Below, piece by piece: positions 5,979 through 14,700 of a stretch of 26,944 bases of DNA (within the stretch, counting starts at the first letter, position 1; every line of letters begins with the position of its first letter). Under the pieces are notes generated by a model that worked only from the letters and a program-made list of their open reading frames with translations, ran no database searches and was not told the origin of the DNA. The position numbers and the translations under genes are program-made. This DNA comes from a virus, in IMG/VR virus record IMGVR_UViG_3300042691_011065, positions 1-26,944 of that record. One strand, written 5' to 3'.

Positions 5979-6179
5979 ATGAGTCAAGCAAACGACATCT
6001 TGGCTTATATGAAGAAACACCCAATCACGGCGATGGATGCTCTTCGCCTTTTTGGGTGCTTTCGACTAGCCGCCCGGATTAAAGACCTCAAAGATTACGG
6101 ACACATAATTACCACGCATATTGTGCATAGGAATGGCAAGAAGTTTGCAAAATATGTCCTTGTGAAGGAGCGGAGATGA
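5979..6179 (+). CDS. Winged helix-turn-helix protein (HTH_39-like)
   Basis: A 66-aa DNA-binding protein. MSQANDILAYMKKHPITAMD, then ALRLFGCFRLAARIKDLKDYGH is the pattern of the phage helix-turn-helix family PF14090, with the recognition helix at about residues 28-38. The end (IITTHIVHRNGKKFAKYVL) forms the beta wing. Members of this family occur in many phages of proteobacteria, usually in the replication and recombination region, with no proven role beyond likely DNA binding. GAGGT lies five bases before the ATG. The stop overlaps the start of the next small gene as ATGA. Confidence 0.8.
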   Translation: MSQANDILAYMKKHPITAMDALRLFGCFRLAARIKDLKDYGHIITTHIVHRNGKKFAKYVLVKERR

Positions 6180-6343
6180 GAGAGTTTTGGGGCTTTGCCT
6201 TTTTGTTTTGGGTTATTGGGTCGTGGCTGACCCATATCATTGCGTGCCTTGCCGATGAACGGTGGGGGTTCTTAATTGCTGGAGCTTTGTTTTTCCCGAT
6301 TGCTTGGGTTCATGGCACCGGTATCTGGTTTGGAATTTGGTAG
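6176..6343 (+). CDS. Small two-pass membrane protein, unknown function
   Basis: A 55-aa, Trp- and Phe-rich protein starting MREFWGFAFLFWVIGSWLTH. Residues 5-24 form one hydrophobic helix and residues 30-48 a second (RWGFLIAGALFFPIAWV), joined by a short loop with CLADER. Its ATG overlaps the stop of the HTH gene as ATGA, so it is coupled. It fills what would otherwise be a 170-base gap between two coding genes. The function is unknown; small membrane proteins in early phage operons can act against other phages or on the host envelope. Confidence 0.6.
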   Translation: MREFWGFAFLFWVIGSWLTHIIACLADERWGFLIAGALFFPIAWVHGTGIWFGIW

Positions 6344-6351
6344 AGGAGATT

Positions 6352-6600
6352 ATGGAAGATAACAAAACAATTCCCGTAGGTGGCATTCGCATCCAAAACG
6401 GAGACCATTCGATCGCATTTGTGCCTACTGATGACATCACGGCAAAAGAAGTCGCCCTGATCTTTCAGATGTTTATCAACGGCATCATGCACCGAAGCAA
6501 CGACCTTTTAGACTTTGGTGGGTTTATCGTTGCCAATAACCTTCAGAAACACTTTGCGGAGATCAAAGATGAACCTCAGGAAAGCCAAGAAAATTCGTAA
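6352..6600 (+). CDS. Small alpha/beta protein, unknown function
   Basis: An 82-aa protein beginning MEDNKTIPVGGIRIQNGDHS. I set the start at the ATG at 6352 because GAGGAG stands three to four bases before it; a longer frame from 6262 would read through the preceding membrane protein gene. The first half is beta-like (GGIRIQ, SIAFVPTDDIT) and the second is a helix pair (AKEVALIFQMFING and LLDFGGFIVANNLQKHF). The tail is polar (EPQESQENS). No family is recognised. Its end overlaps the next gene by 32 bases. Confidence 0.7.
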   Translation: MEDNKTIPVGGIRIQNGDHSIAFVPTDDITAKEVALIFQMFINGIMHRSNDLLDFGGFIVANNLQKHFAEIKDEPQESQENS

Positions 6601-6730
6601 GGCGGTAGGCTTTCACCCCGGTGAGGAGCGTACCTACGAACAAGACTCCCGCGGCACCGTGAAGTCCAAGGGTATGCGTAGGGCTTATCAGGCGGCTAAG
6701 AAAGCGGCTCGCCTTGCGGGGTTAGCATGA
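6569..6730 (+). CDS. Small, very basic protein, probably nucleic-acid binding
   Basis: A 53-aa protein, MNLRKAKKIRKAVGFHPGEE, followed by RTYEQDSRGTVKSKGMRRA and a Lys/Ala-rich end. Lys and Arg make up about a third of residues. The start at 6569 is preceded by GGAG seven bases upstream; the longer frame to 6515 lacks an SD and adds 18 residues that are out of character. The stop overlaps the start of the exonuclease gene as ATGA. The strong positive charge suggests DNA or RNA binding, possibly with the neighbouring nuclease; this is inference. Confidence 0.65.
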   Translation: MNLRKAKKIRKAVGFHPGEERTYEQDSRGTVKSKGMRRAYQAAKKAARLAGLA

Positions 6731-7500
6731 AGGTATCGACCTACACCTCTGAGGCGGGGCATTGGTACACCCGCAACGGCAATCCGATGTACACAATTGT
6801 CGGCAAGAACGGTAAGGAGCGAAACACCACCCTTCGGGATGCGCGATCATTGGACTTGGTTCCATCGGTCACGACCATCCTGAATGTTGCGGCTAAGCCT
6901 GGGCTTGAAAAGTGGAAGATGCAGCAGGTGCTTTTTGCCTCCCTAACCCTCCCACGCCGTGATAACGAGTCTGAGGAGTCTTACCTTGACCGGATCATGG
7001 AAGACTCAAAGGAGCAGGGTCGAGCCGCCGCTGATGAGGGCACCAAGATCCACGCCGCCATCCAACAGCACTATGAGGACAAGAAGGGATGGCCATACGC
7101 TGAGTACGTTGCCGGGTGCGACACAGAGATCGTTCGTACCTTTGGTGATCAGAATTGGGTCTGTGAGGCGTCCTTTTCCCATGAGCTCGGCTTTGGGGGT
7201 AAGTGCGATATGTACGCCCGAAGCGAGACAGACTCTAAGGTCGGAATCATCATCGATATCAAGACCAAGGAGTTTGACGATCCGTCCAAGGTTGAGGGCT
7301 ACGACGAGCACCTGATGCAACTTGCCGCCTATCGGATGGGCTTCAATATGCCGGCCGCCCGGTGTGCAAATGTGTTCGTATCCCGATCCGTTCCCGGATT
7401 GACCGTCATCAAGGAGTGGAGCCCCGATGACCTAGTCCGTGGGTGGAAGATGTTTAGGGCTCTCTTGGACTTTTGGCAACTTAAAAACAACTACAAGTGA
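6727..7500 (+). CDS. PD-(D/E)XK (RecB/Cas4-like) phage exonuclease
   Basis: A metal-dependent nuclease that likely resects double-stranded ends for recombination, 257 aa. Family marks are GTKIHAAIQQHYE at about 105-117 (with the His and Glu helix), GFGGKCDMYA at about 155-164 with the first metal ligand D161, IIIDIKTK at 174-181 with D177 and K179, and HLMQLAAYRMG at 195-205 with the Q198 motif. These are the four motifs of the lambda-Exo/RecB/Cas4 group. There is no four-cysteine Fe-S cluster as in Cas4. It is coupled to the preceding basic protein (ATGA). No single-strand annealing protein of the Bet or RecT type is recognisable in the window; the SSB-like protein of the same operon may be a partner. 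Confidence 0.88.
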   Translation: MKVSTYTSEAGHWYTRNGNPMYTIVGKNGKERNTTLRDARSLDLVPSVTTILNVAAKPGLEKWKMQQVLFASLTLPRRDNESEESYLDRIMEDSKEQGRAAADEGTKIHAAIQQHYEDKKGWPYAEYVAGCDTEIVRTFGDQNWVCEASFSHELGFGGKCDMYARSETDSKVGIIIDIKTKEFDDPSKVEGYDEHLMQLAAYRMGFNMPAARCANVFVSRSVPGLTVIKEWSPDDLVRGWKMFRALLDFWQLKNNYK

Positions 7501-7763
7501 TCATGCTTAAAACCGAAGACATCAAACAAGTATTTTTTCATTGCGACAATCGAGACCCTGACGGCTTTTACGCTGATGGGGTGGACGTCCTTGAGTTCGG
7601 GCAGAAGATAGCCGCATTTGCCTTGGCTCAAAAAAAGCCGATGGACGACAATGAGGTGGTGGACTTTATGATCAACACCTGCCTGACCGAAAACGGCGAT
7701 GAGCTCTTCAATCGGGTCAAGACTTTAATCCGAGCGGTAGAGCGGTTTCACGGTATTAAATAA
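7497..7763 (+). CDS. Small acidic helical protein, unknown function
   Basis: An 86- to 88-aa protein, last gene of the right operon. It may start at the GTG at 7497, which overlaps the exonuclease stop as GTGA, or at the ATG at 7503; neither has a clear SD, and the two differ by two residues. The sequence MLKTEDIKQVFFHCDNRDPD continues into a GFYADGVDVLEFGQKIAAFAL helix and ends with a second helical stretch (LFNRVKTLIRAVERFHG). It is acidic overall. No family recognised. The stop codon is immediately followed by the A-run of the late terminator. Confidence 0.7.
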   Translation: MIMLKTEDIKQVFFHCDNRDPDGFYADGVDVLEFGQKIAAFALAQKKPMDDNEVVDFMINTCLTENGDELFNRVKTLIRAVERFHGIK

Positions 7764-7798
7764 AAAAACCCCTCCCCCTGAGGAGATAGAGGGAGGGG
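7762..7798 (-). terminator. Rho-independent terminator of the late operon
   Basis: An 8-bp GC stem (CCCCTCCC at 7769-7776 with GGGAGGGG at 7791-7798) surrounds a 14-base loop, and on the minus strand it is followed by seven U (the A-run at 7762-7768). It lies about 40 bases beyond the stop of the transglycosylase gene and ends the leftward late transcript. On the plus strand the same hairpin follows the right operon but lacks a U-tract, so termination there would be weaker. Confidence 0.85.
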
Positions 7799-7839
7799 GT
7801 GGGAGCTACTCCATGGCTGAAGTAGAGGAGATCATCCCT

Positions 7840-9180
7840 TTATGGAGCGGCAATATCTGAGATCTGACCCTCAGGCCGCTCCGATTTTGTTTCTCTAAGG
7901 TACTGAATAAGTGGTGCCGTAACTGCAAGCGGGATACCTACGGGAGCGGTAGCCGGGAACATCGACATTCCTGCGCCGATCGCTCCAAGACCCGACAGAC
8001 CCGCTTTTAGATAGTCAGGCTGCTCTTTACGGCCTTCGCTGATCATCGCCCCTGTCTCGCTACCTGCCTGCATCAGAGCAAGCGGAGGAGCCCCATAGCG
8101 CATCGCTACACCGCCCGCCGTGCGGAGTTTCGATCCCGGCTCAATCATCTTACGGAAGAGTTCTGTGACCTCATCTAGACCGCTTTTAGGAACCGCAGGA
8201 GGCATCTTAGTCACAGGCGGTGTCCGTGGGTAGATAACCCCTGACGGAGAAGATGTCATGCCTGGACCCTTTGCAAATGGGTCAGGAACACCCTGAGCAA
8301 CCAATCCTTGACGCTGAAGAGCCCCGATATTACGGGCGGCTTCTTTAGCCCTTGCCGCCTGCTGAGCGGTCTCTACATTGAATCCCTGCATCCGAGCCCG
8401 TCCTGTAGTGCCTGCATCGTCCGTGGTGCCTTGTAGGATGCGGTTCATGGATGTTGACTCAGAAGCCAATCCGGGAGCCATCGTGCCGCCTATAGGGGGT
8501 TTCTGTGCTGCGGCTTTTGCTTCAGCGGCAAGCCTTCCCTCTTCCATAGCGCTTCCAAGGAACTTAGCGGCACCTCTAGCGGCTGGAACCGCGGCTCGAC
8601 GAGCAGTCTCAGCGGCACCCAAAGCGCCCCCGATTAACTGACCACGCCCACGGGCAACGCCTTCATCAACCTTATCAATCTCTTGTTGAAGGTTGATCGC
8701 TTCCTGGCTTGGAGGAGGCTCTTGAAACTCAACCGTCTTCTTCTCGGGGGCTCCAGTAAACGCACCGAAGGTGTTTAGGCTCTTCAGGTAGTTGACCGTG
8801 GTGTCAGGCAGGGTCTGATCTTTAGAGCTGAAGAACGGGTGATTGACGCCTGCGTTGTACCCTGCGGCGGCTAACTTCGGGTTGCCTTCGCTTAGTTCAT
8901 AGGACTTCTTTAGGTAGGAAAGACCGGCCTCAATGTTCTTCATTGGGTCGGCTAGATCATCAAGGCTAAAGCCCATCTCTTTGGCCGTTGCAGGCTTGAT
9001 CTGCATGATGCCGATCTCACCGGCGGCACCCTTACCGACCTGAGGATTCAGGCCGCTTTCTTGGAAGGCAACCGATACGGCAAGCTCAGGGGGTATCCCC
9101 ATCTCTTTTGCTTTGGCCGCAATACGGTCAGCAAAAGCCTTTTGCGTTGGGTTTAGGTTTTTATAGAAAGATAGTTCCAT
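7840..9180 (-). CDS. Virion-associated lytic transglycosylase (SLT domain)
   Basis: Degrades peptidoglycan locally as the phage genome enters the cell. The 446-aa protein has an N-terminal SLT domain (about 1-118): AFQESGLNP at 39-46 with the catalytic E41, GEIGIMQIKP at 54-63, and AAAGYNAGVNHPFF at 104-117. The remaining 330 residues are Ala-, Pro- and Gly-rich with helical pieces and a hydrophobic stretch (about 395-425). It has no signal peptide, and it is the last gene of the structural operon rather than part of the lysis cassette, so an ejection role like the N-terminal domain of T7 gp16 is more likely than host lysis. GGGGTGAGGA precedes the ATG. Confidence 0.85.
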   Translation of the reverse strand: MELSFYKNLNPTQKAFADRIAAKAKEMGIPPELAVSVAFQESGLNPQVGKGAAGEIGIMQIKPATAKEMGFSLDDLADPMKNIEAGLSYLKKSYELSEGNPKLAAAGYNAGVNHPFFSSKDQTLPDTTVNYLKSLNTFGAFTGAPEKKTVEFQEPPPSQEAINLQQEIDKVDEGVARGRGQLIGGALGAAETARRAAVPAARGAAKFLGSAMEEGRLAAEAKAAAQKPPIGGTMAPGLASESTSMNRILQGTTDDAGTTGRARMQGFNVETAQQAARAKEAARNIGALQRQGLVAQGVPDPFAKGPGMTSSPSGVIYPRTPPVTKMPPAVPKSGLDEVTELFRKMIEPGSKLRTAGGVAMRYGAPPLALMQAGSETGAMISEGRKEQPDYLKAGLSGLGAIGAGMSMFPATAPVGIPLAVTAPLIQYLRETKSERPEGQISDIAAP

Positions 9181-9189
9181 TCCTCACCC

Positions 9190-10740
9190 CTAGACCGGTA
9201 AACGGGAGGCTGCGCCTTGATTGTCACGACCGCCTGAAGGACGGCTACGCGCCGGAGGCGTGATTGATCCGCTTAGGCGGGCATCAATAATCGCCCCAAG
9301 TTTGTCTTCATAACTTGAAACCATGCGCTCATACTCAGGGCTGAGCTTGAAGTCATCGATATTGCCCTTATATCCACGGGCAGCCTTAGAAACTTCACGA
9401 TCGAACTCAGCGCGAGCCCGTAGCAGGTCAAGTTTGGCAAGAATCGTCTGCGGGTTGTCTGTCTTGGTGATTGCGGCCTGACCAAACAATTGGCGCTCAT
9501 AGTCAGATACCGCACCCTGACCCTGCTGAAGCCGGCTCATCTGTAGTTGGACGTTAGCCATCAGGGAGAGAGCCAACTGAGACTGATCGATCAGGTTCTG
9601 CGGTAGCCCTGCGTTGGTCATAATCTCGCGGATAGCGGGGACACCGACCGTAAACTTAGGGTTACCGATACCGCTTTCCACAAGTTTTCCAATCTGCTCA
9701 AACACGCCTGGGCGCTCAAAGATACCGAAAATCGCCTTAGCATTCGGGCCGCTAGCGATCCGCTCAAGCTGACGATAGGTACCAATACGGGAGGCGGCAT
9801 CAGAGCCTGCTTCAATGGTTCTCTTACGCTCATCTTCCTGAGCCTTAGCCCGCTCTTTAGCGGATTCTGTTGCCGCTGCTCTTTCAGCCTCAACCTCAGT
9901 CGCAGACTTCATCCGCTCGCCCTCAGCTCCTGCAACCTTTTCACCCGGTTTTGGAGGAGCCTTAGGACCTTCCACAACCCTCTTAGCCAGGTCGTAATAG
10001 CGCGGGTCACCGTTTGCGGCGTACATATCGAGAAGCGCAGCAGTCCGGGCGTCCACATTGAACTCACCCGAATAACCAAAGATCTGACGTTTGACCGTTT
10101 CGCCCTTCGGGAACGGATAGTACATACCTGAAGCCAAGTCCTGAACGCCGCCCTCACGCACCTGATACCGATCCATCTCCATCTTCTGGGCCTCTTTCAT
10201 TGCCGCGGTTGGGGAGATCGATGGGTCCATGCGAGCCATGCCAAGGTACTGACGGCCGGTCATAAAGGACGGATTGGGAGGAGCGACCGGAATACCTTCT
10301 GTGCCTTCAAATCCCTTTGGAGGAGCCGGTAGAGCACCCTTTGCCTCAGGAGCGCCGGTAGGCAGAGCACCTTTAGGAGCGCCCTGTGGCCCCATCATGC
10401 TCTCAAATTGACGGTCACGCTGACGCATCCGCTCAAGTTCAAGACCCTTACCGGCAAGTCCTAGTTGAGCCTGAGCAATCTCACGCTCTTCCTTTTCTTG
10501 CTGCATCTGGGCTTCCCGCATATTTTTAGCGGCATATCCAAGAGACTCACCAAAGCCTCCGGTCTGCGTAGGAGCCAAAAAGCCTGATGCCAAGGCAAGC
10601 ATCTCAGGGTCGAACATTCGGTTTTTGCGGGCATCAAGGGCTTCCTGCATCCGTGCAAGCGCCTCTTGATAGTCAAGATTTGCCTTCATCGCATCCGGGT
10701 CGCTACCCGGTAGAAAGCCAAAGGAAGTTTCTTTTGCCAT
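9190..10740 (-). CDS. Putative internal virion (ejection) protein, coiled-coil
   Basis: A 516-aa protein of the late operon with no family I can name. It starts MAKETSFGFLPGSDPDAMKA. Residues 20-115 are helical and rich in Glu, Gln and Met, residues 116-160 are Pro/Gly/Ala-rich with two KGALP motifs, and residues 270-310 are a second strongly charged coiled coil (EVEAERAAATESAKERAKA). The end is Ser/Pro/Gly-rich. The long helices and lack of membrane or enzymatic motifs fit an internal core protein stored in the head and ejected with DNA. It lies between another virion protein and the transglycosylase, the order seen for T7 and P22 ejection proteins. AGGA precedes the ATG. Confidence 0.7.
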   Translation of the reverse strand: MAKETSFGFLPGSDPDAMKANLDYQEALARMQEALDARKNRMFDPEMLALASGFLAPTQTGGFGESLGYAAKNMREAQMQQEKEEREIAQAQLGLAGKGLELERMRQRDRQFESMMGPQGAPKGALPTGAPEAKGALPAPPKGFEGTEGIPVAPPNPSFMTGRQYLGMARMDPSISPTAAMKEAQKMEMDRYQVREGGVQDLASGMYYPFPKGETVKRQIFGYSGEFNVDARTAALLDMYAANGDPRYYDLAKRVVEGPKAPPKPGEKVAGAEGERMKSATEVEAERAAATESAKERAKAQEDERKRTIEAGSDAASRIGTYRQLERIASGPNAKAIFGIFERPGVFEQIGKLVESGIGNPKFTVGVPAIREIMTNAGLPQNLIDQSQLALSLMANVQLQMSRLQQGQGAVSDYERQLFGQAAITKTDNPQTILAKLDLLRARAEFDREVSKAARGYKGNIDDFKLSPEYERMVSSYEDKLGAIIDARLSGSITPPARSRPSGGRDNQGAASRLPV

Positions 10741-10749
10741 GTCTAATTC

Positions 10750-11772
10750 CTAACGGCGGCGAATGTGAGCGAGACCACCTCTAGCAAGACCGCCATAATC
10801 TTCTTCTTCAAAGTTGTAGCCTTCCCCAGGGGTGCCGGATGCAGTCTTTGCCCATTCTTCCCAGTTAAATCCTCCACCTTCTCCACCTGAGAAAAGGTCT
10901 TTAAATCCAGAAAGTACGCTACCAATTAGCTTGTCTCCGGCTGATCCGCCCTTGATTCCGCCAATCGTAGAAAGAACGCCAAGGATGTTAGAAAGCGGGG
11001 AGGTCTGATACATCCCTGCCTTTGGCCCCACAAACTTTTCGGTTTGGGTTGTCGGAACTTGGAAGCCGCGCATCAAGGCGGCGGCATCGGTAGCGGTCTT
11101 CATTGGAAAGTCCAACTTAGCCTGCTCATAAGCCTGCTTCTCAGCACCGGCTTTGGATAGGGCTCCTGCCCCGGTCAGCCCTAAAGACTGCTCCATTTCA
11201 GCTAGTTTTCCCTGCACCTGAGCCGCCTGGTTCTGAAGGTTTAATTCATCCATGGCCGCCTTCAGAGCGTTTCCGTAGCCCTGAGATAAGGCACCGTATT
11301 GCTGACCCATCAGGTTGCGCTGCATATCGGCTAAGGTCTGCCCTGTAGCCCCGGCGTACCGTGAGCTTCCTAGGTCACCGCGACCAACAAAGGCACCCTT
11401 TAGGGACGGCAGAACCGATCGTTGGATATTTTGCTCTTGGAGCCGAGCCATCTCATCAACGACCTGCTTTTGATACGGGTCCATGAGAGCGGCAATACGG
11501 GATGGATCAAGGCCGGCCGCAGCCTTTCCTGCTGTTGCCGTAGCTGCCGAAAGACCGGGTTTATATGCCCCGGCAGCACCTTCTACTTGGCCATAACCAA
11601 GGGTTTGGAGTGGGTCATACCCTGCAATTCCTTGTTCTGCGGTACGCCCCATGCCTGTTTTGGCGGCGTCCGATAGGCTTTGGAGGTAACTAGTGTAGTA
11701 ATCAGGCGCAGTATCGGTTCTAGTTGTCGTCTGCGTGATATCGGGTAACGGAGCACCTTGGGTAATTGCCAT
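10750..11772 (-). CDS. Putative internal virion protein with RGGLA C-terminus
   Basis: A 340-aa protein starting MAITQGAPLPDITQTTTRTD, with SD AGGAG six bases upstream. Residues 30-110 and 140-230 are Ala/Gly/Gln-rich helices (for example MDPYQKQVVDEMARLQEQNI and MDELNLQNQAAQVQGKLAEM), residues 255-300 contain Gly-rich hydrophobic segments (LSNILGVLSTIGGIKGG), and the tail is acidic then GGLARGGLAHIRRR. Proteins of this style are common in podovirus-like phages next to internal virion proteins and are taken as structural. The RGGLA motif also occurs near the end of the adjacent 1700-aa protein. No enzymatic motif is visible. Confidence 0.7.
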   Translation of the reverse strand: MAITQGAPLPDITQTTTRTDTAPDYYTSYLQSLSDAAKTGMGRTAEQGIAGYDPLQTLGYGQVEGAAGAYKPGLSAATATAGKAAAGLDPSRIAALMDPYQKQVVDEMARLQEQNIQRSVLPSLKGAFVGRGDLGSSRYAGATGQTLADMQRNLMGQQYGALSQGYGNALKAAMDELNLQNQAAQVQGKLAEMEQSLGLTGAGALSKAGAEKQAYEQAKLDFPMKTATDAAALMRGFQVPTTQTEKFVGPKAGMYQTSPLSNILGVLSTIGGIKGGSAGDKLIGSVLSGFKDLFSGGEGGGFNWEEWAKTASGTPGEGYNFEEEDYGGLARGGLAHIRRR

Positions 11773-11774
11773 GC

Positions 11775-14700
11775 TTATCTCCTAGCCTTTCGGGAGGGTT
11801 TTTTCAGATAGTCCAACGGGTTTGCCTTTGCCTCAGGAGGCAGGTCTTTCGGTTTAGCCGATCGGTGATAAGCCCGTATGGAGTGCATCATGTCGTATAG
11901 TTTGTCTGATCCAGCCTTTGTAGAACCGTTCCCAAGGGCGGCCACGACATCGGCAGGGATCACAAACTCCCCGTCTGCGAGCATTGCAGGGATGCTGTCA
12001 GATTGACCATCTCCCGGCCCCGTCACCGCGTCACCCTGACGGAAGTCTACCCTTGTCTTGCCTGAATGCGCTACCAAGGGTACGCCTCCGCCGGCATACC
12101 GACCGTATCGGGTAAGACCGCCACCTGCCATTAGAGGAGCGGCTAAACCGCCGCGCTTAGCAGCCATCTCATCTTCAAACTGAGACAAGCCGGTTCCGGT
12201 GGCACCGAATGGGCCAAACAGACTATCAAGGTCTGTCTGCATCCCATAGGTAAAGTAATTGGGCATCGTTTCTTCCTTCGTATCTTCTTGGTCTTGTAAT
12301 TGCATGGACGGCGCTTGAGCCATAAAGTCAGGGTGAAGCATATCTCCTGATTCCACCTCTTGGAAGAATGGATCAAGAGAGCCGACAAACTTGCGTTGTT
12401 CAGCCGCGCTTGTAATGAACGGGTCTTTAAACTTTGGCCCATCGTCAGGGAAAATTGTAGGTGCAGCCAATAAACTTAAACCAAGCGCCGGTGACGGCTG
12501 GGTTTTTGTTGGCGTTTTCTTGGTCGGCGTTGTCTTGGTCTTGGTATCAGGTTCTGTAGGTTCTACCGGATCAGGCGTATCAATATCCGGCTCTTTCCAA
12601 TCCGGTGGAACAACCGTCGTCTTGGTGTCAATAACCTCGCCTGTGCTCGTGTCAATAACTGTGGTTGTCTGAATATTATTATTTGGGTCAGTAACTACCT
12701 TTGTTTCAGTACTTGAGTTGTTATCAGTCTTGGTCTCTGTGACAACATTTGTGCTGTTATCAATCTGAGTTGTTGTCTGGGTGTTGGTATTCGGGTCTGT
12801 ATTAGTCTGAGTGACGGTATTTGTGTCAGTATTGACCGTCGTTTCAGTAGTTACATTTGTCTCAGCATTTGTTGTTGTCTGAGTGGTTGTATTTGTATTG
12901 GTATCAGTCGTTGTGGTTGTCTTTGTGTCATTCTTTGTGTCTGTAACAACCTGCGTGTTGACACCTGTATTGTTATTTGTCGTTGTTTCAGTAGTCGTGT
13001 TTGTGGCCGCGTCAGTAGTTGTCTGAGTTGTAGCCCCGGTAGTAGCGTCCGTCGATGTAGTGGCTCCGGTCTTTGTGTCCGTAGTCGTATCAGCAACCTG
13101 CGTTGTGTCAGCAGCTTGAGTTGTATCAGTAGCCGCTCCAAACTTACCCAAACTTGACAGATCACCTACGGTAATTGGCTGACCCTGCGCATTGGTTCCG
13201 ATAGAGACATCAGGTGCAATATACTCAATATTTCCTAAGCCGGTTACAGAGCTACCCAAGTAGTCGCCTAAGGTAACCGCGTTTCCAAACTTATCAGCAC
13301 CGACTGTAATATTCACATTCGGAATATTTAGATCACCGTAATTGTTGATGTTCGTAATAATCTGCTCAGCAACTGCCGTGTTTGCTACGCTCTCAGCCTG
13401 CTGAGTGTTCATTCCAGAAGCCGTCAAGGTTGAAACAATTTCTATGCTTGCCTGCTTCAGATCTGCCCCTGGCTGCATGGCCGTGTTGACCGTGTTAATG
13501 AGGGTCTGAGCTTGCTCAGGATTGGAAACCGATGCAGAGATCATTTCGCCTGTAGCGGGCTTATTGCCTGCAACCTCCACAACCGTGGCAACCGTTCCGG
13601 ATACATTTCCTGCAACCGCAGGGTCAAGCACCGCTGAAGTCAGCACCTGATTCATGTCAACCTGACCGGTAGCAAAGTAACTTCCAACGGCAGCAGCACC
13701 GCCGCCTTCAGCGCTCTCAGTTACAACTTCTTTGCCTACTGTTTTGCCGACCTCTTTGGCGCTTTGTTTAACGCCTGTCTGTGCGACACCCTCAACAAGA
13801 TCTCCGGCTCGTTTAATTAAGGGCATCTCTGCTACAGGCCCAAGAACAAACGCAAGTGCTCCGGCGGCTCCCGCTGACTTTTGAGCGGCAGCGTGTGCAT
13901 CTGCCTCGCTCATTCCGGCATCAAGAGCCTGTTTCTTGGTGTCGTTGTAGTTTGCTCCTGCCGCCTCAACAAGGTTAGTAACCGCGTTAACGCCGTAGGC
14001 TATGATTTTTGGGGCTCTTGCAATTATTGAAACAACCGCTCCAACAACACTTGGAGCTTCTTCCACTAACTCGCTTGCACCAAGGGTTAACAAAGCAGAT
14101 GGGTTTTTAATAATTCCGTCTGCTAACGCTTTTAACTTTCCAGTTAATCCTTCAGCCTCACTAATCCTGCTAACAAACTCTTTTTCTTGGTTTACAAGGT
14201 ATTCGCCAACTTGCTGATTTCCAAGTTCTTTTAGATCCGAAGCAATTTGAATTAACGGTGAGTTTTTGTCGATTACATTAATCGCCTGGAGCGTACCTGC
14301 GGTAAAGTCAACAATTCCGCCAACGCCTCGAGTGGCCAAACCAACCGTCTTGACCACGGGGTCAATAATCTGCTTACTAATCTTGTCATCAACAATGATA
14401 TATTCGCCACCAAGACCGGCTGACTTCAAGAATGGATCAAAGGTGCCGTAAGTTTGAGCCTGATCCAATCCCGACAAATCAATTTGAGACTGAGCATCAG
14501 CCATTGATTTGGTGTCGTAATTTGTATATGTCTTGGTTGCCGTCTTAGCCGCAATTGCCGCATCAGAAGCCGCAGCAAGAACAGGATTTTCCTCACGGGT
14601 GTCTGTTGAGTATGACTTACCATTCCATTCAAAGGTCTGCCCTGGGCCAAGCCTTTCACGGGCAACTTTATAAGCATCATTAAAACTAGACTGAGAGGCA

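Noticed and set aside
7763-7840. Terminator for the plus-strand operon
   Set aside because: The hairpin is present on the plus strand but is followed by a GC-rich sequence without a U-tract; I therefore assigned it only to the minus-strand operon.
12391-13165. Additional open frames on both strands over the Thr/Asn-rich region
   Set aside because: They result from low-complexity composition of the 1700-aa gene and have no SD or independent features.
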